64,000 nt of DNA from Toxotes chatareus (taxonomy: Eukaryota > Chordata > Actinopteri > Toxotidae). Below, one piece after another: positions 11,701-24,192 of the stretch; within the stretch, counting starts at the first letter, position 1; every line of letters starts with the position of its first letter. Below the pieces are notes generated by a model, which searched no databases, had not been told where the DNA came from, and worked only from the letters and a program-made list of their open reading frames with translations. The position numbers and the translations under genes are program-made. The stretch lies in contig CM028888.1 in NCBI GenBank assembly GCA_016801885.1, forward strand, positions 7,982,501 through 8,046,500, given 5' to 3'.

Positions 11701-14470
11701 ATCATCTGTCCAGCTCGTGCTCTCGCTTGCCATTTTGCCTCCTTTCACCCTCTTCCACTTGTTTTCTTTCCCTCTCCGTTGTGTCATCACAAGCCAACAG
11801 TCGGCAGCAGCATGCTCACACTCTCCCATCAGTCTCATTGCTGGGAAGCATTTTACAACACTTCTAACACAAACACACTTACAGTTCCTGTTATAACGGT
11901 GCCAGCTCCGGTTGGGTGATATTCACAGACTTCTTATTGCTCCAAATTTGCTTCTGATAAAATGAACTAGACAGATGTGATCCCTAGATCTTACAGCCTT
12001 GGCGTGCACACACTTTGTAAATCAGAACCAGCATACGTGTGGATGGTGCCTTGCGTGTGTCTTCACGCTCCACTGAACCACAAACACATTCCCGGTTAGG
12101 TCAGCCTGCCGTCCCAAAGGTCTCGAAGACAACTCAAGTTTGAGTCATTTGTCACTGCAAAGAGGTCCCCTGTGTCAGCTGCCGTATGAGACACACTGAC
12201 AGACGCTTAAACAGGCTGGACAGACAGACAAGTCTCAGTCTTCATGGCCTGATAGAAAGGCAGACAGACAGATAACAACAGAGACAGACACTGATGCTGA
12301 GCGAGTGATATTTGGGATGATTTATAAGGCTTCTGTTCTGCTCTACTTCTTGCTTCAGATCCCATAACAAGCAGCACCTCAAAGGACAGCAGACTTCAAT
12401 CACTGTCTTCCTATCAATATCAGCAGATGTGAATACATATCCACAAATCATCTCTCTTACCCATTCAGTATACAAGGAACACTTGAATAAAATTCCGACA
12501 GCATGTCCTATTTTATCTCAAAGGTCAAGGCACAGAGAAAATCCAATTTGCGAATTACAGAAAAAGCATGCTGAACCTATTGGAGAGTCTGTCTTGTTTT
12601 TTTATACAAGAACACAGAGGTAGCTGCATCCAAACTCGCTTTGTTGGACTTAATAACTCAGAGGTTGCCAAGACTAAAAAGGATTTCTGGGCCTGATCAA
12701 TGTCCAGAAAGTCCATGCAGTCTGACAGTAATAAATCTCTTGGCGCACATTTTCCTATACTTGTTTAAATATATCAGACAGGTTTCATGATTTTGCTCAG
12801 GACAGGAATCATAACAGTTCCTGATGTTTTGCAAATACCTGTTGTTTTTCTTTATTCTGTTTTAGATATTATTAAATAAAGTCCAAGTTTCTTCAGGTCT
12901 TAATTGGTTTCAAACTGCCTGTGAACATAATTATTATCTGTGTCTTTTATTTTGATAGCTAGCAGGATATCTCTTGAACTTTTTAGCATATTTCAATTAA
13001 ATTTGGTGGGAAATTAGGTCATTGCCAAAGGAAAAAGTAATTAGTGTCTGGTGCTGATCCAGGAGTTTTTAAAGGATTTCTTAATATTGCGAGATGGGGC
13101 TCTTTTTTATTGCTGTTGCTGAAATGGAAAAAAAATGGCATGTGTCCTATTCATGTAGAGCTGGATTAAAAAAAAAACAACAACATATGTACAAGTAACA
13201 AAACCCTGCCCTCTAACGGTTGTAGAGAATTTTGACTGTTATCCGTCAGGACCTAAGGAGATAGTACTGCGACTTTTTTTTTTATAGAGTCTCAAAGGTC
13301 AAAGATGGAAACCCTGTCACTTAGAAATTCTATTCATACACTACCAAACTTTTTTTCCCCCCAATTATGTTGTGGTGGCAACGCAGTCGTTGGCTGGGTC
13401 ATATTCAGAGGTGAGGTTTAACATCACCAGCGTCACCAAGAGGTGATTGGGGTGGATTGATGTCATACAAAGTGTACGGCTGTTAAAATGTAATCTATTA
13501 ATTGAAGCACCATGCAGATATGCTGAATACAAGGCAGCTAAGACTCATTCAAAGAATAAATTCCTGCTGCATCTCAGCTGCTTAACAGTGCGCGCTGGGT
13601 TCACAGCCTGTCAGTATCTGTTAACTCTACCACAATAGAAGTGGAGACATAAGGCCAAGAAAAAAGTCAAACTTTGTTTTGTGTTCAAAAATGACAAAGT
13701 GACGAAAGAAAGTTAGCAGCCATTGTCCTCCCTGTCCTCAGCCAGAGTCCTTCACTCTGCTGCTGTTGTTCTGACAAGCTGAGCCTTGGGAGCGATTAGG
13801 AGACGGACAGACTGTGGATGACTACCCTGACCCTCCACTTCTCGCTTCTCTGTTGTTTCCTCTCACTTCTGTCCTTATCTTTGATTCACATGGCCCTACT
13901 GTTTATATTACTCATGCTGCAATCTCAGTCCACACATTCAGCATCTGTCTTTACATATTATTATCATTACTTGTCTTTCTGTTTCATTATCATTGCTGCT
14001 ATTCATCTTCCTCTGGCTCCTCATCTATAATTTAAGGCTCTGAAAAGTCTGAAAAACATGCTGATAAACCACATATTCTGGACAATGACTTTACCGTTAA
14101 GTGTGTTGACTCATATTTGACTCTCTTTACTTTCAGCTGGCTGAAAAAAGAAAGGTTGCAGTAACCTTTCAACTATGATCATGGCAGCCTACAGTATTGC
14201 CCCATCATCTGTTTTACCCCTAAACCTTCTCACTTCGAGACAAATCCTCATACTCTCCTCTCCCCACTGTATCATATCCCTCTCTAAAATCTCCCAATCT
14301 AGTACCAAAATCCTTTCTATGTCTTCAACTTTTATTTCTCATTTTATTTCTTCTTTGAACACTTGTCTCTCGTGTTGTCATTCTGGTGTGACAGCAGGAT
14401 TGTCTGGTTCTGAGTTTGACATCTCTGTTGTAAGCACCTAAAGCTGGTTGATCCAGTACCTGAATTCATG
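8731..14470. other. Long gene-less stretch (possible nsg2 upstream or intron sequence)
   Basis: No exon of the nsg2 N-terminus was found here and no other gene is recognisable. Contents are low-complexity: a degenerate CA-rich tract at 9950-10065, a pyrimidine-rich tract at 11635-11770, and short CAGA runs near 12225-12290. The GC-richer segment 10080-10330 has no open frame with splice sites. An 80-codon + frame at 10832-11074 has no supporting signal. Confidence 0.4.
11635..11770 (+). repeat. Pyrimidine-rich tract with (TC)n
   Basis: C/T-rich run including a CT repeat near 11650-11664. The overlapping frames on both strands come from this composition. Confidence 0.7.
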
Positions 14471-14986
14471 TTTACATAAGTATCCACCATCACTGGTGCA
14501 GCCAATCATTTTTAAAGTCATATGATAAATTTACATCATCTGTGTGTAGTCAATGGGCTTAAATTGATTGATTGTAGCTCCAAGGTCCAGCTTTTGGTGA
14601 GTTGGTATCGTGACAACACCTACACCTACTCAGTCCAGATCTCAGTCCAATCAAGAATTTGTAGCTGGATTTAAAAAAGGCTGTTCACTCGCATTACCCA
14701 TACAACCTGACAGAGCTTAAGCAATTTTGAAAAGAAGAATGTGGACCACTTGCTGTGGTCAAATGTGCAAAGCTGACAAAAAAAACTCTATCCACTCAGG
14801 CTTGAGGCTGTGCAGTAACTGCTGCCAAATGTGCACCAGCTAAATACTGACTCAGACGGGGTGAATAGTCACACAAACAAAAATTCTGTATTTTGTATTT
14901 GTTAACTTGTAAAGCCAAATTAAATTAATGTTAATGTCATAAAACAAGAAAACTTTCAAGTGGGTGAATACTTTTTATAGGCAAAG
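14471..14986 (+). mobile_element. Degenerate, internally deleted Tc1/mariner-like transposon
   Basis: The ends are imperfect inverted repeats: 'tacataagtatccacc' at the left, and 'gggtgaatactttttatagg' at the right, which reads 'cctataaaaagtattcaccc' in reverse complement. Between them, 14629-14775 translates on the + strand to a recognisable Tc1 transposase C-terminus: SPDLSPIKNL, a stop, LDLKKAVHSHYPYNLTELKQ, F, a stop, KEE, and after a small disturbance AVVKCAKL. In active Tc1 enzymes the NPIE glutamate is the last residue of the catalytic DDE triad. Here it is Lys. With two in-frame stops and only about 515 bp between termini, the copy is dead and lacks most of its transposase. The family call rests on remembered motifs; the exact subfamily is unknown. 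Confidence 0.85.
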
Positions 14987-15007
14987 TAAGAGTGATTAAA
15001 GAAGTCA

Positions 15008-15008
<1 letters not shown>

Positions 15009-15068
<60 letters not shown>
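15009..15068. repeat. (CA)30 microsatellite
   Basis: Sixty bases of perfect CA, the longest uninterrupted dinucleotide array in the window. It lies just beyond the Tc1-like fossil. Confidence 0.97.
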
Positions 15069-15069
<1 letters not shown>

Positions 15070-17555
15070 CTGCGTACATGGTGAACATATGCAGGAACAT
15101 AAAAAACACCCAGGAGACTTAGAGCTGGGGAGACATTAGAGTAATGAACCTTGTCTTGTGATGTAAACAACTGTTTAGAGGTGTGCTAAGTGTGTGTGTG
15201 TGCGTGTGTGCGTGTTGAAAGGCGGATCCCATCATTAATAATACCTCTCTCTTTTGAAACGTCTTCATCTAGGAAAGTAGGAGCTAATTAGCAAATCTAA
15301 TCCAGATGTTTAGTGTCTCCTCAGAGATTTATTACTGATTCACAATTAGTGTCTGTGTGTGTGTGCATGCTCATGTGTTCATATTATTGGGGATGCTTTT
15401 GGATTTGTCGTCATTATTGATTTGTGTTGTTTATTTCTTCGGTGAACATGTTTTCTAGGTGAGAGTGTACACTAGGTCTCAGATCATATTCTAGGAACGA
15501 GTATCATCGAGTCTTTGGGGGGGAGTACAGCACAAAATTATGTTTATTCATTGTGGTCTTGTTTATGCATTTATGTCTTTGTCTCTTTCACCCTTTCTGT
15601 CACTTTGTGTTTCTCATCTCTGGCATTTTAAGCCCACCTGCTATTTGATTTGGAGTCTATACCCCGAGAGCACATTCTCCTCCGAGCGGAGTCTCTAACC
15701 AATATGACACTGTGCTCCAAAAACCTTTGAAGTGTTGTCTCCATAGAGACCTTGCTTAATTGGGATACATTAGCATAATTAGCATCTATCTCTTGCTGAA
15801 CATGCACTGTCTCACTCGGCACAAAGCTTGTGGATTGTGTGCATGTGAGAGAAAGACTTTTGATGTTCTTTGACGACACATCTTACTATAAAGGAGAGGA
15901 AGTAAAAATTCACAATGATTCTAACTATATAGACACACATGCCCAGAAAATACTTTTAGTATGCCAATGCAGTCAGACCTGCTTAAATTACATTTAGGCT
16001 CACCTTGCCCCCACAGGATGATTAAAAAGGCCTGTTCTCCACTGAAGCTGGACACACAATACATGATATAAGGGATGATTATAACCCTAACTTTCCCATG
16101 AAAACTGTTTTTCCCATGAAGACTGTAGAGATTCTGTGCTGGTCTCCTGAAAAATAGGCCACCACAAGTCACCATGGACAGTCAGCACGTTATCTTTTAG
16201 CGCCCAGGATTTAAATCTCTCATCTCCCAGCATCATCAAGCATCAGAGTGGCCGAATCCTTCAAGATTACATCAGAAATGTTTGATTGCTACAACTCAAA
16301 CTGGCTAATATTGGTGCGATCCTGTGGTTTAAGATGATTAAAATCTTAAAATTTTGAAATGAGATGACTGTAATCTGCACAAATCAGCTGTTACATGTGT
16401 GATGCTTGTACTTTTCACGGGCTGTTAGGATTTTAAAAGTCCTCTAGTTTGATTCCGGCTGGAATGTCTCCCTTTTAGCTTGAACACACTCTGTGTGAAG
16501 CAGAGCCCTTGCTTTGTTCCCTCTAGTCAGTACATTGGCCAACGTGGTCTGGCTAAAAAGAGAATTCAGCAACTCTTACTTTGCCTTTATGGAAGAGACT
16601 GCAGAGGACGTTCAAGTACAAAATGTTTGTAACTCGTTTTCCTCTGGATGTGCACAGCCACGGGGGGGTTATTGTTCACACCAGACAGAATTTAGTTTTT
16701 AATTACATTAGTTTTTACTTTCTGTGCTTCTGTATTTTTTTAAATGTATGTGGCAAAGAAGCTTTAACAGGACCAAATCTGTCTCAATCCTTGAATTTGA
16801 TGATCAGAATCTGCAGTCACCAACACACACACACACACACACACACACACCTTTATGCAGCTTTACTGAGTGAGGTGTTTTCTGAATTGCATCTGAGTGA
16901 CCTTTATATGAGATGGTGGAGCTATAATAAAATCACCCCACACACAGAAAAGCAGCATGGGCGCTGCATAAATATCCTCAAAGTCCATGTTCTATTCGTT
17001 GTTTTTTGGAAGAGGTTCGACAGTGTACGTAGCTTGTTGACCTATCAGATCAAACCTCCTGCAAAGCTCTGAGGGAGACTTGCTCTTGTGTGCAGACCTC
17101 AGCTGACCTGAGATCAGAGTAAAATCTCGTGTTTTCTCAGGATGACATTTTAACAGTTTGTATTTCCATACAAGACGCGATGCATCTTGACAGTGGAGTG
17201 TTTGCACTTTGTTGCCACACTACTGCAGCTGCGCTTGTCTCAACCGGATAGCCAGTCCTCAAGAGCCCTAATCCCTGTACACAGTCTCCTTGACATCCCT
17301 CTGCCCCGTCTCAGATACTCCACTCTGAGGTAACAGGCTCCCCAAACGATCTCTGCTTTGAGAGTTGTCTTTGTTCCACTGGCTAAAAACAAGGAAACAC
17401 TGCACACATGATTAGCAGTCACCACTGCTAAAAGCACCTTGGAAAAAAAGAAACAAATCAATGAAAAAAGTGTGCTCTTCTCAAATGTAGTAGAAATGGC
17501 TCTGATGTGTTGCCACCTGCCAGAAATGTCAATGGAGAAACAAAGGTTTAAAAAA
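15069..17555. other. Gene-less stretch
   Basis: Contains a degenerate GT tract near 15190-15215 and a (CA)n at 16823-16851. The 163-codon + frame at 16581-17072 crosses that CA array (poly-His/Thr) and resembles no known protein. A possible 15-nt microexon at 17315-17329 is described in the findings. Confidence 0.4.
16823..16851. repeat. (CA)n microsatellite
   Basis: Uninterrupted AC/CA run of about 14 units. Confidence 0.95.
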
Positions 17556-17590
17556 AGATATAGATAAAGATATAGATAGATAGATAGATA
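17556..17590. repeat. (GATA)-type short tandem repeat
   Basis: Imperfect 'gatata/gata' units ending in a perfect 'gatagatagatagata'. A short reverse-complement counterpart ('tatctatctatc') lies near 23598. Confidence 0.85.
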
Positions 17591-17593
17591 TCT

Positions 17594-17680
17594 GATAATA
17601 CTTCTGTACTTAAGCAGGATTTTGAATGCAGAATTTTTACTCATAGTGGATGATTTTTATACTGTGGTAATGTTACTTTT
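17594..17680 (+). repeat. Teleost dispersed repeat, diverged second copy
   Basis: 'gataatacttctgtacttaa' followed by 'gcaggattttgaatgcag' and 'tttttactcatagtgga' matches the fish repeat family also seen at 1060-1182, in the same orientation. Its right part is worn or missing. Confidence 0.6.
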
Positions 17681-17799
17681 ACGCAAAGGAACCAAACCAC
17701 TGTCTTGTGCCAAATTAGTTCTTGACTTTCAAACATCACTAAGCAGCCCTGAAGCGTTAATACAGTACTCCTTTTTTTTTTTTTTTTGTCATCATTTAC
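17681..17799. other. Spacer with poly-T run
   Basis: Mostly unremarkable. A run of about 17 T at 17772-17788 precedes the next repeat. Confidence 0.5.
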
Positions 17800-17960
17800 C
17801 TGATGCCCTTATCCATAACCTGCACATTTGTATTCCCCGTACAGTGACAGAGTGGGTAGGGGCTTGGTGTGTTTTTGCTCAAGGACACATAAGGATCAAA
17901 CCCGTGACCTTTCAGTTATCGGTTCTAGTTTCCACCTACTTGCCCTAACAGGTATCCTGC
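17800..17960 (+). repeat. Teleost dispersed repeat ('gctcaaggacacataaggat' type)
   Basis: The string 'tttgctcaaggacacata', then 'ggatcaaacccgtgacctt' and 'ggttctagtttccacctact', matches the consensus flavour of a widespread fish repeat ('ttgctcaaggacact...gaacccacgacc'). The open frame across it is incidental. Family identity is from memory. Confidence 0.55.
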
Positions 17961-19331
17961 GACCCACTTCATTAATTTCATCATTGCAAAACTGCCTTAA
18001 GAGGATAAGAGAATATTTCATTTACATTTTTATGTAGCTTACTGATCCCTGACTTAAACGCTTACACATGTGACAAATCGGTGAGGGCTTAGTGTCTCTA
18101 TTAGACACATCAGCAGGACACGTTTACATCTATACCGCTGGTTTGTTTCCAGAGGGGATGGATGGAGAGCATTTTACTTAACTTTGCATTTTAATGCTTT
18201 GAGCTGAGCTACAAAGCTACAGTATGTAATTTTAAATATACATATATATATTTCTACTTGAAATATGCTCCAAAACACATCTTAATGTGGAGAGGTGCTG
18301 CGAAAGGCTTCTGTGACTCAGACTCATTGAACAGCCTGGCAGCAGTGCAGAGAGATTCCCCTCTAAAGTTTTTGAGTGAGCCTTGCAATTCAAAGCCAAC
18401 AGGTAGAATATCACCGCAGCAAACAGGAGAAGTGCACACAACTACGAAAAGGTTAAATCTGAACCAGAAATTTGGTCTGAAGACTTGTAGATAGATATTT
18501 ACAAGGGACAGTGACTGTAAACAGTCATTTCACCATTTCCTCCTCTTCATAAATTTGGCTAAACTGAGGGTTTGTTCACAACCCACAATTATCTTTTTAA
18601 GGGGGCACTCAGCTCTTATTTGTCCTTTACTGTTGGATGTTAAATCTGGTGAACATGCACTGGCTTTTGCTGCAATCTGACCTGTAAGTTTTTTAAATTT
18701 ATATATATATATATATATATTCTTAGGGAGGCTTTCTCTCTGTTCCAGCTCAACCTGTCATGAAGTTCATTCATTTCATTCATCATGAAACCTCCCTGAA
18801 GGCAGTCAAGATAAAATGTATTTAATATAAGAACTTTTCACATTTTATAGTAATAGCTGGTTTTATGCATTCAGCTCAGCATATGTTGCATGTGCAGCGC
18901 AGGGCTTCTCTGTAGAGTACACAAAAGAACAGAAAATAATCCATGAAAAACTAGGGGACCAAACTTCCTTTGTGCTGCTACTGAAAAGGTGTCAGAGGGG
19001 TAAAAGGAAGATGAATGAAAAATAGTTGTTTATGCTTTTAGTGGAGTATTGATTGATGCATCAACTGATCTCCCATTGTGTTTGCTGCCCACCTGCCTGC
19101 CTGCCTCTCTGTCTGTCTGTCTCTGCCACCTGCTACCAAGAGAGGGAATGAGATTCTCCATCTGCCCCTGGATCTCTATCATTTGCTCCCTGTCTGCCTT
19201 TCGCTCACTGCTTTATTGTCTCTGTCATCTCCTTCTTTATTTCTCACTCTGCTCCCTCTGTCACTCTGTTATCTGTTTTTATCAGCGTCATTTTTCTCTC
19301 GCATTCCTCTCCCGTCACACACCCACCCCCC

Positions 19332-19364
<33 letters not shown>

Positions 19365-20000
19365 GCAGACACACACTTACATATTCTCCTCTTTTCCTCG
19401 AGTGAATGTGAGGAGCTGTCTGTTCCCCCCATATGGCCTGTCAAGTTCCAGCAGTGAGAGTGTGGGTGTGTGTGGTGCAAGCTAACATAGCATGGCGTTA
19501 AAAATAAAAAATAAAAAAGAAGAGAAATCATATGTCGAATGGCGGTGAAATAGGCTGTGAAAAAGCATATCCATTTAGGAGACTGCCTTTGAACTCATGA
19601 TGCACCATGCAGCATTAAATAATTAAAAGGAAATGTATTTTCTAGAAATCAGACATATGAATCTTTTTTTTTTCCAACTATCCAAAGACAGTGTTAGAGA
19701 AAATAACCAGGTGGTGTGTGGGGGTGTGTGTCTGGGAAAACATAAACAATAGGTGAACCCTAGATGCTTAATCTGCAGTCAGAGATGAGAAGGCTGGGGA
19801 ACAGAGGAACAGTCCTACTGGATCTTTTGTAATCTGGTTTGATTGTCTTTCTCCATAATACACAACCGCAGCTGTAGACAGCAATAAACTGACACTAGGC
19901 TTGTGATAAATTGGAATTTAACACTATTTTTTAATAGGCCAAAATAGCAGCAGATAGAATTCTGTCTCCATTTTTTTTTAAATTTCAGTTTATTTTCATT
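17961..20000. other. Gene-less stretch with low-complexity islands
   Basis: Contains an (AT)n at 18700-18720 and a pyrimidine-rich region at 19050-19400 with CTGC, CTGT and CT repeats. The latter keeps Ser/Leu-rich frames open on + and Arg/Glu frames on -. No exon is supported. Confidence 0.45.
18700..18720. repeat. (AT)n microsatellite
   Basis: Perfect AT run of about ten units. Confidence 0.9.
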
Positions 20001-20004
20001 TGAA

Positions 20005-20105
20005 GCTACCAGCTAACTTAGCTTAGCGTAAAGACTGGAAACAGGGGAAACAGGCTCTCTGCAGAGGTAACAAAATACACCTACCAGCACCTTTAAAGGA
20101 TCATC
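20005..20105 (+). repeat. Teleost dispersed repeat ('tagcttagcgtaaagactgg' type)
   Basis: 'ttagcttagcgtaaagactg', 'gaaacaggggaaacagg' and 'cctaccagcacctttaaagg' closely follow the remembered consensus of a very common fish repeat ('ttagcataaagactggaaac ... ctaccagcacctctaaagc'). It is non-coding. Confidence 0.75.
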
Positions 20106-20961
20106 ATGTCTGTTTGCTGTAGGGGTTATGTTTACATCTTTTCACTTCAAAAATCAACAGGATATGTAATTTACCCAGGGATGTGCAACTCAGCAAAAAA
20201 GTATTAAAGTTATTTCTCAAAATGGTAAACTTTTCCTTTGAGTTGTCACCTCAAGTTGCTTCTAGGATGTGATCTCTATATCTCTGTGGTTCTTACTGGC
20301 AGTTTTATTTATGATTTTATAATTAGAATTTTATTTCATTCTGATACGTCGCTTGGAAAATTTGATTCTTTCATGTCAAATTAAATCAAATCAAATCAAA
20401 TCAAGTCATGCTAAAATAACGCTAAATAACTTGAACGTAAGTTTGTTTTGCTTTAGTTTTGATTTGTCCACTTTCATTTGGGAAAAGAGAAAGAATGGGA
20501 TGCTGTTAAAATGCATTTTTGCATAATAGCCTTTCTTGGTAAATCCTTAAATGCAATTAGAATGAGTTTTTTTTTCTCAATGTGACTAGAAACATGGGGT
20601 TTCTATGGGCCCTGGGTGGATTCGGTGAAACGATTAAAGCCCAGCGGGCACAGTCACCTGCCACGCACTCAATCCAAGGATGGAGCCAATCCTTGTTAAG
20701 GACACGTTGTTCTTTGTCCAAATTATAGCCGCATGCTGCGTGTCTACCTGCGTCCAAGAAAAACAAGCGTCTGCCTGTTATCTGTGTCGCACAGCAAACA
20801 GGATGATGGTTGTGTTGGTGGTGATAGAGATGTAGGACGGCACATACTGGAGCAGTAATGACACATGGACTGAATTTGACAGAAAATAGGATGATGTCGA
20901 TGTGGGTGGGAGAAGCTGCCATGTTGGGAGATATCAGAGCCTTGAACTGACCAGAAAAGCT
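20106..20961. other. Gene-less sequence
   Basis: A GC-richer part (20580-20900) carries a 121-codon reverse frame (20557-20922) without recognisable motifs. I treat it as chance, since no splice sites or start context support it. Confidence 0.4.
20383..20405. repeat. (AAATC)n short tandem repeat
   Basis: About four to five units of a pentamer, ending in a variant 'aagtc' unit. Confidence 0.85.
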
Positions 20962-21010
20962 TTATTCTATTCTATTCTATTCTATTCTGTTCTATTCTGT
21001 TCTACTCTGT
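20962..21010. repeat. (TTCTA)n tandem repeat with TTCTG variants
   Basis: About nine pentamer units, first TTCTA and then mixed with TTCTG. Confidence 0.92.
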
Positions 21011-24000
21011 TTATTTGCTGATGCTCGGTATGACCACACCCTAAGCACAGCTTCAGCTGATATCTGGTAAATCAGTGTAAGAGTGTCATATTATCATAGA
21101 GGAATATTGCGTCAGGCCGGCAGATACTGGCAGATAAAGGTATGAATCCACTTCAAGGGTGGAGGGAGTCTTCATCTGTGAGCTGTAGCGTTGCCCTGAC
21201 GACCTCCTAAGGTTTACTGCAGAGTTCAGCCAGATTATGAATAATGGAGAAAGGTCATGATAGATTTTTAATGGATTTATACACCACATGGCCGCAGCTG
21301 CATCAACAGGGATTTCAGAGCGATCGTTTCTATTACAAAGGGTATGTTCTTGCTTGAACTGAGGCTATACTCTCCATACCAGAGTTAATCCCACTAATCT
21401 GTTTAATGTATGTGCAATGTCATGACATCATTTTAAGCATCATTAAAGAGTGGTCAGACAATATATTCTCTAGGAAGCAGTTTCATTCAGTGAATAATCT
21501 ACCGAATGGCTATTTCAGCGTCTGACAAATGATTATATGGAGACAAATTTCCTCCATTTTAATTTAGAGCAAATCTCCTTAGTTATTAGCAACTTCCATC
21601 TTCGTTTCATGTTTTTCAAGTGTCTGAGCAAAGTTGGGTCTCCACATGCTCATTGCTCGCTCCATGATATGAGGAGCTTTATAGTAATCCCTCTCCTTAA
21701 TAAGCTGTTTCATGTACATCGCTATTCAAATGGGGGTCAGGGTGGGTCTTAATCAGTCATTCCGCGTCTGTTGCCGCTCCAGAAGGCGGGTCAGCGTGAC
21801 TTTAAACGTGTCCTTTTAATGTATTGCAGTGTGTGATGTGGGAGATGTAATTTACCAAGAGTGTCAGCAGCAACCAAGGCTGAGAGTCGTGTCCCCCAGT
21901 TGACACCAAGTAAACAGTCACTTAACTTGCATGTCCCTGTCCACCCCCATAACGCTGATGGAGACCGATGATCACACCCATGTGTAATTGCTCTGACATC
22001 TCGCACTGACAGATCATATAGAGAGCAGTAAATTGAGAATGGCTTTAACACCGGTCTCAAGACTAGAAATGGAAACAGGAAATTAGAGATATTCATCCTT
22101 TATGGATGGTTCTATTTTTTTTTTTTACCTAACTCACCAGGGTAAATCTGACTTTTAATGGTGATTTTATTATTTTTTTTTTCCAGTATGTGGGGAAAAC
22201 AGATACATTCACACATGCAGGCATATGCATGCATCACACATGCCTACAGTGGCATTTATGACTTGGCAGACAATATCATTTTTAAACACTGCTATCCTTT
22301 GCACTTAATTTGCATAATTCTAATTAAATGCTCGCTCAGAAGCACCCAATCATGTTGTCAAGTAGAAAGTAGGAGGACACAAATCCTTTTATATGTTAAT
22401 CTGCTTTACTATGACATTGTCTAGCCTGGCAGGGAAATAAATATTTCACACCTCAAACTACACAAACACGGAGGCATCAATGTGCAGAATAAATGTGTTA
22501 TTTCCATCACTTTAGATTAGCTCTGCTTTTGCCTGCTATTAACCATTTTTCACACTGCGCGTATTTTGATTCTGTACAAATGCTTGTCCAAGCAAATACT
22601 GATAACATTTCATAGTTCCTTGTTGTTGTAACTGACGAGAACATTTTAGTTTGTTCCAGTTCTTTTAATTACACATTTTGCTTAGACCAGCTATTGAATG
22701 GCTTCATTTGCACACTTGAGCACCTCAGAGCTTCTTACAATTTCAGAAAATGCAATTAATAAATTTTTTTGCCACCAGTGAGAAAGGAAAGAGCTTTTTT
22801 TCCTGCTTCTGGCAGTAAACAGCTGGAAACATTCAGAAAGTAGATGAAGGTTCTAATTGATTTCTCAGAGGAACCACATGGCAGGAACTACGCTGACTGA
22901 TCCATGTGGCTGATTCAAAACCAAAATATCCAACAGCTGAAATCAACACCAAAATAAAACTCAGCATGGATTATTCGTTGCTGATGTAAGAATAATATTG
23001 TTGTGCAGCTCATCAGACAAAACACATTTACAATTTGCTTGGAATCAGTTTTGACATCAGAATTTTATAAAATTGTAATGCAATGAGAGGCCCGTTTGCT
23101 CTTGATATGCTGTGCCAAAACATTTAAGTTGCTGTGGACAAAAGTGTCTGCCAAATGAATGCAATGAATGAATAATAAAAGTCTACTGAAAATTGATACA
23201 CCAATTAATTCCTGGCCTGTCCTAGTTCAGTAGGTCTTTGTGGAAACACAGCTTTTATAATATAATGAAGTCCTGTAGATCAAGCTCACGTCACATGACA
23301 AAATTCCACCATCTGCAAAGCAGGAGGTGATATCTTTGAGGATTACAGGAAGATTTTATGTAAGCCGAGACAAGTCCGCAGTAGCTTTAGTGAGCTTTGT
23401 TATTTCACTTTTGCAGGACGTTGTTAATTTAATGAGGAGTGAACTTGGGTAAAGTTTATACGCATATTAATTTCACCACAAATTTAATTCAGAAGTCTGT
23501 ATTTACAGTAGACCTTTCAACCACTTTGACATGTCACAGTAGGAGAAGCACAGGTCTAAATGTGAATGTGATGAATAAGGTGATGAATAAAGTATATATC
23601 TATCTATCTAAATAATAAAAATTATTCAGGGTAAAATTCCACTTATCTGCTTCAGTCGCAGAGTCCTTAATGTTATTACTTGCACTTGTGCTTTTCCTAC
23701 TATGGCATGTCAGAATATGTGGGCCCATTAGAGGCAAAGGCATTGGAACAACATGTCCATGTATCATCTACAGAGAAATCCTTCAACAACACAAAGACAA
23801 AACAAAGACCTAGAGAAACCAAGAAGGCAGTCCAACAGCAGGGTAATAATTCTCATGCGCTACTGATGTACGTCTTACGCGTATTCAAACCATACAGCAG
23901 TGTCCGTGGAAGAAGTTTTTAACAGTCACTACTTGAGTCATTCATCTCATAACTCAACAGGAACACCTTGCCTTGAGGAGCCATTGACCTCAGTCAGCAG

Positions 24001-24139
24001 CATCTTACCATTTATTATGATTACACACACACAAAGACACACACTAGTGCACATAATTCATCTTTCTCACTTGTCTAACCCTAACCCTGTCTCACACATA
24101 TACACCATACACTCGAAATACTCTTTTATTGCTCTGGCA
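21011..24139. other. Gene-less stretch 5' of the nsg2 transmembrane exon
   Basis: No N-terminal nsg2 exon was found. I looked for codons of the conserved 'EDGFQTVPLITPL'-like segment and saw none. AT-rich segments near 21540-21760 and 22240-22430 contain homeodomain/POU-like words such as 'tttgcataattctaattaaa' (22308-22327). They could be conserved non-coding elements, but conservation cannot be judged here. A fish repeat scrap is at 23128-23180. Confidence 0.4.
23128..23180 (+). repeat. Teleost repeat scrap ('gctgtggacaaaagtgtctg')
   Basis: Matches the common fish repeat motif 'gctttggataaaagcgtctgctaaatga' with a few changes, followed by 'aatgaatg' units. Non-coding. Confidence 0.6.
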
Positions 24140-24161
24140 AACACACACACACACACGCACG

Positions 24162-24192
<31 letters not shown>
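24140..24192. repeat. (CA)n microsatellite next to the nsg2 exon acceptor
   Basis: A 53-bp CA array with three interior 'cgca' variants ends only 25 bp before the exon at 24218. It lies where the branch site and polypyrimidine tract are expected. Confidence 0.95.

Noticed and set aside
16581..17072. 163-codon + strand frame
   Set aside because: It crosses a (CA)n array that supplies poly-His/Thr codons. The remainder has no motif.
24074..24089. Interstitial telomeric repeat ('ctaaccctaaccct')
   Set aside because: Only two units, within the range expected by chance. A degenerate 'ggttag' cluster near 9320-9352 is also too irregular.
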